Assembly (NCBI RefSeq): GCF_030268225.1
Contig: NZ_BSQG01000001.1
Location: forward strand, 981,299 to 1,045,298
DNA from: Nocardiopsis ansamitocini
GTDB lineage: Bacteria > Actinomycetota > Actinomycetes > Streptosporangiales > Streptosporangiaceae
DNA length: 64,000 bases
Direction: 5' to 3'
The notes under the pieces were generated by a model. It saw only the letters and a list, made by a program, of their open reading frames with translations. It had not been told where the DNA came from and searched no databases. The first letter of the stretch is position 1; the number at the start of each line of letters is the position of its first letter. The position numbers and the translations under genes were made by a program. This document shows positions 61,375-64,000 of this stretch, piece by piece.

Positions 61375-62559
61375 TCAGGAAAGTTCGAGGATCGCGTCGA
61401 CGAACGTCTCGGGGTCGAAGGGGGCGAGGTCGTCGGGCCCCTCTCCCAGGCCGACCAGCTTGACCGGCACTCCGAGCTCGCGCTGCACCTGGATGACGAT
61501 GCCCCCCTTGGCGGTGCCGTCCAGCTTGGTCAGGACGATGCCGGTGATGTTGACGACCTCGGCGAAGACCCGCGCCTGACGCAGTCCGTTCTGGCCGGTG
61601 GTGGCGTCCAGGACCAACAGGACCTCGTCGACTTGGGACCGCTTCTCGACGACGCGCTTGACCTTGCCGAGCTCGTCCATCAGGCCGGTTTTGGTGTGCA
61701 GCCGCCCGGCGGTGTCGATGATGACGGTGTCGACGCCGTCGGCGATCCCACGGGTCACCGCGTCGAAGGCGACACTGGCCGGGTCCGCGCCCTCTTCCTT
61801 GCGGATGACCGGGGCTCCCACGCGCTCTCCCCACGTCTGCAGCTGTTCGGCGGCGGCAGCGCGGAAAGTGTCAGCGGCACCCAGCACAGCGGTGTGGCCG
61901 TCGCCGATGATCACCCGTGCGAGCTTGCCCGTGGTGGTGGTCTTGCCGACCCCGTTGACGCCGACCACCATGATCACGGCGGGGCGGTCGCCGTGGGGCT
62001 CCGTGCGCACGGCACGGTCGAGGTCCGGGTTGATATGGGCGACGAGTTCCTCGCGCAACAGCGACCGGACGTCCCCGGGGGTGCGGGTGCCCAGGACCTT
62101 GACCTTGGTGCGCAGGCCCTCAACGATCTGGGAAGCGGAGGTGACACCGACGTCGGCGGTGATAAGGACCTCCTCGATCTCCTCCCAGACGTCCTCGTCG
62201 AGCTTGTCGCTGGACAACAGGGTCAGCAGCCCCCGCCCGAAGGCATTCTGCGACTGGGCCAGCCTGGCGCGCAGTCGGACCAGACGGCCGGCCGAAGGCG
62301 GCGGCGTCTCGATCTGCGGTGCGACCGGCTGGGCGGGCGCGGTCGGCGCGGCGGGCTCGGCGACTGCGGCGGTCGCTCCCCCGTCCTCGGCGGCACCCTC
62401 TTCGACGGTTGCGGGCGGCCGGCCCTCCTGGGTCTGGGGCTCCTCGACCTTGGGCCGCTCCTCGGTCTCCACCGAGTGCCGGGGGCGGATCAGAAACGCG
62501 CCACCGACGACCAACACGGCGATGACGAAGATGACAATGCCAACGATGGTGTATTCCAT
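61375..62559 (-). CDS. ftsY: Signal recognition particle receptor FtsY
   Basis: 394 residues. N-terminal membrane span (IVGIVIFVIAVLVVGGAFLI) followed by an acidic/Pro-Ala A domain, as in actinobacterial FtsY. NG domain: VVGVNGVGKTTTTGKLAR P-loop, DTFRAAAAEQL, DTAGRLHTKTGLMDEL, TKLDGTAKGG and the C-terminal LGEGPDDLAPFDPETFVDAI. ATG after GGAGG. Docks SRP at the membrane; ffh is 3.5 kb downstream. Confidence 0.96.
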   Translation of the reverse strand: MEYTIVGIVIFVIAVLVVGGAFLIRPRHSVETEERPKVEEPQTQEGRPPATVEEGAAEDGGATAAVAEPAAPTAPAQPVAPQIETPPPSAGRLVRLRARLAQSQNAFGRGLLTLLSSDKLDEDVWEEIEEVLITADVGVTSASQIVEGLRTKVKVLGTRTPGDVRSLLREELVAHINPDLDRAVRTEPHGDRPAVIMVVGVNGVGKTTTTGKLARVIIGDGHTAVLGAADTFRAAAAEQLQTWGERVGAPVIRKEEGADPASVAFDAVTRGIADGVDTVIIDTAGRLHTKTGLMDELGKVKRVVEKRSQVDEVLLVLDATTGQNGLRQARVFAEVVNITGIVLTKLDGTAKGGIVIQVQRELGVPVKLVGLGEGPDDLAPFDPETFVDAILELS

Positions 62560-62795
62560 AGCGCCTCCAGTGTCTCAGAACCCGTGCTGGGAGCCGGCAC
62601 CGCACACGAGCCTTCCCCTCGGCTCGTCGGCCGGCGGTGTGCGGACCAGACTGCAGCCGACGCCTCTCGGGCACGGGGCCGGTGCCCGACCCAAATGGTT
62701 GCGCCTCGATGTCTGGGAAGAGACTGCCCCATGGGCGCAGCGGGGAACCCCGGGGTTGCGACGAATCGCACCGAAAGGGCCGGCCCGCGCCGGGC

Positions 62796-63842
62796 TCAGA
62801 CAGCGCTGTGTCGCGTGCTGCGCAGGATGAGGACGAAGAACGGCGCACCGACGAAGGCGGTGACAACGCCGATGGGGAGCTCGGCGGGCGCAATTACCGT
62901 ACGGGCCACGATGTCGGCCGACACCATGAACGCGCCCCCGACGACAAGGGAGACCGGCAGGATCCGACGGTAGTTGGGACCGACCAGACGGCGCACGATG
63001 TGCGGGACCACGATCCCCACGAACCCGATGAGCCCGCTGACGCAGACGGCCGCTGCGGTGGCCAGGGAGGCGGCGGCGATCACGGTCAATCGCACGTGGG
63101 AAGGGTTGAGGCCCAGGCTGTTGGCCTTGTCGTCGCCGAGAGCGAGCAGGTCGAGGAAGTAGCCGCACGGCAACAGCACCAGCAGGGAGACCGCGGCGTA
63201 GGGCGCGATGAGCCACAGGTCGCTCCACCCGCCGCGCCCGAGGCCCCCCATGATCCATGCGTAGACGCGCTGGAGGTCTTGAAGTTCCAACTGCTGGATG
63301 AGCGTCTGCACAGCGGCCAGGAAGGAGGAGACCGCCACCCCGGCCAGGACGAGCGACGCCGACCCGCCACGCCCTGCGGTACTGCCGAGGAAGTAGGCGC
63401 CCATGACGCCGGTGAGCGCACCCACGAACGCCGCCATCGGGATCAGCGGCAGACCGAGGTCGACACCCTGACCGTAGATGATGACCACGGTCGCCCCAAG
63501 GCCGGCGCCGCCGGCAGCGCCCAGCAGATAGGGGTCGGCCAGCGGGTTGCGAAACACTCCCTGGTAGGCGGCTCCGGCGACTGCCAGGAGCGCGCCGACC
63601 ACCGCGCCCATGACGACACGGGGCAACCGCAGTTGGAACAGGACCGCCTGCTGCCGCTCGCCGAGTGGCGACTGCACGTTCAGCCAGGGCACGTGGCTCA
63701 GTAGTTCGCGGACGATGTCGAGGGGGCCGATGCTTGCGGCGCCGGCCCCTACTCCGATGGTCATCGCGGCCAGCAGTACGGCCAGACCACCGAGGGTCCA
63801 CAGCGGTCCGACCAGCACCGACCCCCGCAACACCGTCCGCAT
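62796..63842 (-). CDS. FecCD/BtuC-type ABC transporter permease
   Basis: 348 residues with about ten membrane helices. Permease of iron-siderophore, heme or cobalamin importers. Motifs: RLPRVVMGAVVGALLAVAGA followed by YQGVFRNPLADPYLLG, LALGDDKANSLGLN (EAA-type coupling helix region) and GFVGIVVPHIVRRLVG. ATG start at 63842, five bases after the stop of the upstream binding-protein gene, so they are in one operon. No ATPase gene follows in the 236 bp before ftsY, so the ATPase may lie beyond the right edge or elsewhere. Confidence 0.92.
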   Translation of the reverse strand: MRTVLRGSVLVGPLWTLGGLAVLLAAMTIGVGAGAASIGPLDIVRELLSHVPWLNVQSPLGERQQAVLFQLRLPRVVMGAVVGALLAVAGAAYQGVFRNPLADPYLLGAAGGAGLGATVVIIYGQGVDLGLPLIPMAAFVGALTGVMGAYFLGSTAGRGGSASLVLAGVAVSSFLAAVQTLIQQLELQDLQRVYAWIMGGLGRGGWSDLWLIAPYAAVSLLVLLPCGYFLDLLALGDDKANSLGLNPSHVRLTVIAAASLATAAAVCVSGLIGFVGIVVPHIVRRLVGPNYRRILPVSLVVGGAFMVSADIVARTVIAPAELPIGVVTAFVGAPFFVLILRSTRHSAV

Positions 63843-63847
63843 TGGGG

Positions 63848-64000
63848 CTACTGGCCCTTGGTGGCGTCGATGGCCTGGGCGACGTCCTCTGCGAAGTCGG
63901 CGACGCGCGGCCCCCAGCGCGAGGAGACGTCGGCGTCCAGTTCGATGACGTTGCCGTCCTCGACCGCGGTGACGGAGTCGAAGGCCGGACGCTCGGCGAA
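63848..64000 (-). CDS. ABC transporter substrate-binding protein, C-terminal end
   Basis: The last 50 residues of a larger minus-strand gene cut by the right edge: FAERPAFDSVTAVEDGNVIE then LDADVSSRWGPRVADFAEDV and AQAIDATKGQ. This is the C-terminal lobe end of a type III (BtuF/FepB-like) binding protein: strand with VTAVEDGNVIELD and the final helix. Partner of the FecCD permease five bases downstream. Iron-siderophore or cobalamin-type ligand is inferred from the pair. Confidence 0.85.
   Translation of the reverse strand, partial: FAERPAFDSVTAVEDGNVIELDADVSSRWGPRVADFAEDVAQAIDATKGQ

Noticed and set aside
59693-61579. 628-codon open frame antisense to amt and ftsY 3' end
   Set aside because: Shadow of clear housekeeping genes; low-complexity acidic translation.
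1-64000. CRISPR arrays, tRNA genes, intact insertion sequences
   Set aside because: No regularly spaced repeats, no cloverleaf-like sequence and no transposase domain were seen on reading; a dedicated scan was not possible.

Overview
The window is a high-GC actinobacterial chromosome segment. Its high G+C codon bias, frequent GTG/TTG starts, trmD-rimM-KH-rpsP-ffh and rpsB-tsf-pyrH-frr-cdsA blocks, GerW-like and roadblock proteins, prokaryotic phospholipase A2 and YceI proteins point to a filamentous actinomycete. A Nocardiopsaceae/Thermobifida-like organism is my best guess. The genus is inferred from protein style and was not tested by a search.

Layout. 1-16 kb is accessory and secretory: nitronate monooxygenase (cut by the left edge), a DIP1984-family protein, an orphan type I restriction N-domain protein, an SDR, a three-repeat membrane protein, OsmC, a GerW-like protein, a GH18 chitinase, a MazG-like hydrolase, an MFS exporter with a convergent GntR regulator, a frameshifted remnant, two secreted phospholipases (PI-PLC type and PLA2), YceI and an Nei-type glycosylase. 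16.5-18.6 kb is a DeoR regulator-fruK-ptsH operon with no permease gene. 18.6-23.9 kb holds two roadblock/LC7 genes followed by a 1321-residue protein that joins a caspase-like domain, an EF-hand-like loop, a degenerate SF1-helicase core and a nuclease-like tail. This is the most unusual locus here. 24.6-38 kb is amino-acid and small-molecule catabolism: PucR/gabT, amidohydrolase-SDR with a divergent LysR, and an omega-aminotransferase-mmsA operon flanked by a second PucR and an AsnC regulator, which fits beta-alanine or beta-aminoisobutyrate use. Three gene-poor stretches (about 23.9-24.6, 27.8-28.3 and 31.2-32.0 kb) separate these modules.

38-64 kb is mostly housekeeping: rlmN, a SUFU-domain protein, cdsA-frr-pyrH and tsf-rpsB, an M23 peptidase overlapping xerC in antisense, RidA, dprA-comM-yraN, DUF2469, lepB, rplS, trmD, rimM, KH protein, rpsP, ffh, a lipoprotein, amt, ftsY and part of a siderophore/cobalamin-type ABC importer. 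Relative to familiar actinobacterial order, glnK/glnD are absent after amt, and rnhB is absent between lepB and DUF2469.

Hairpin terminators with long GC stems and no U-run lie between most convergent genes. Several perfect or near-perfect palindromes lie next to regulator genes and are listed as candidate operators. No tRNA, rRNA, CRISPR array or intact insertion sequence was seen.
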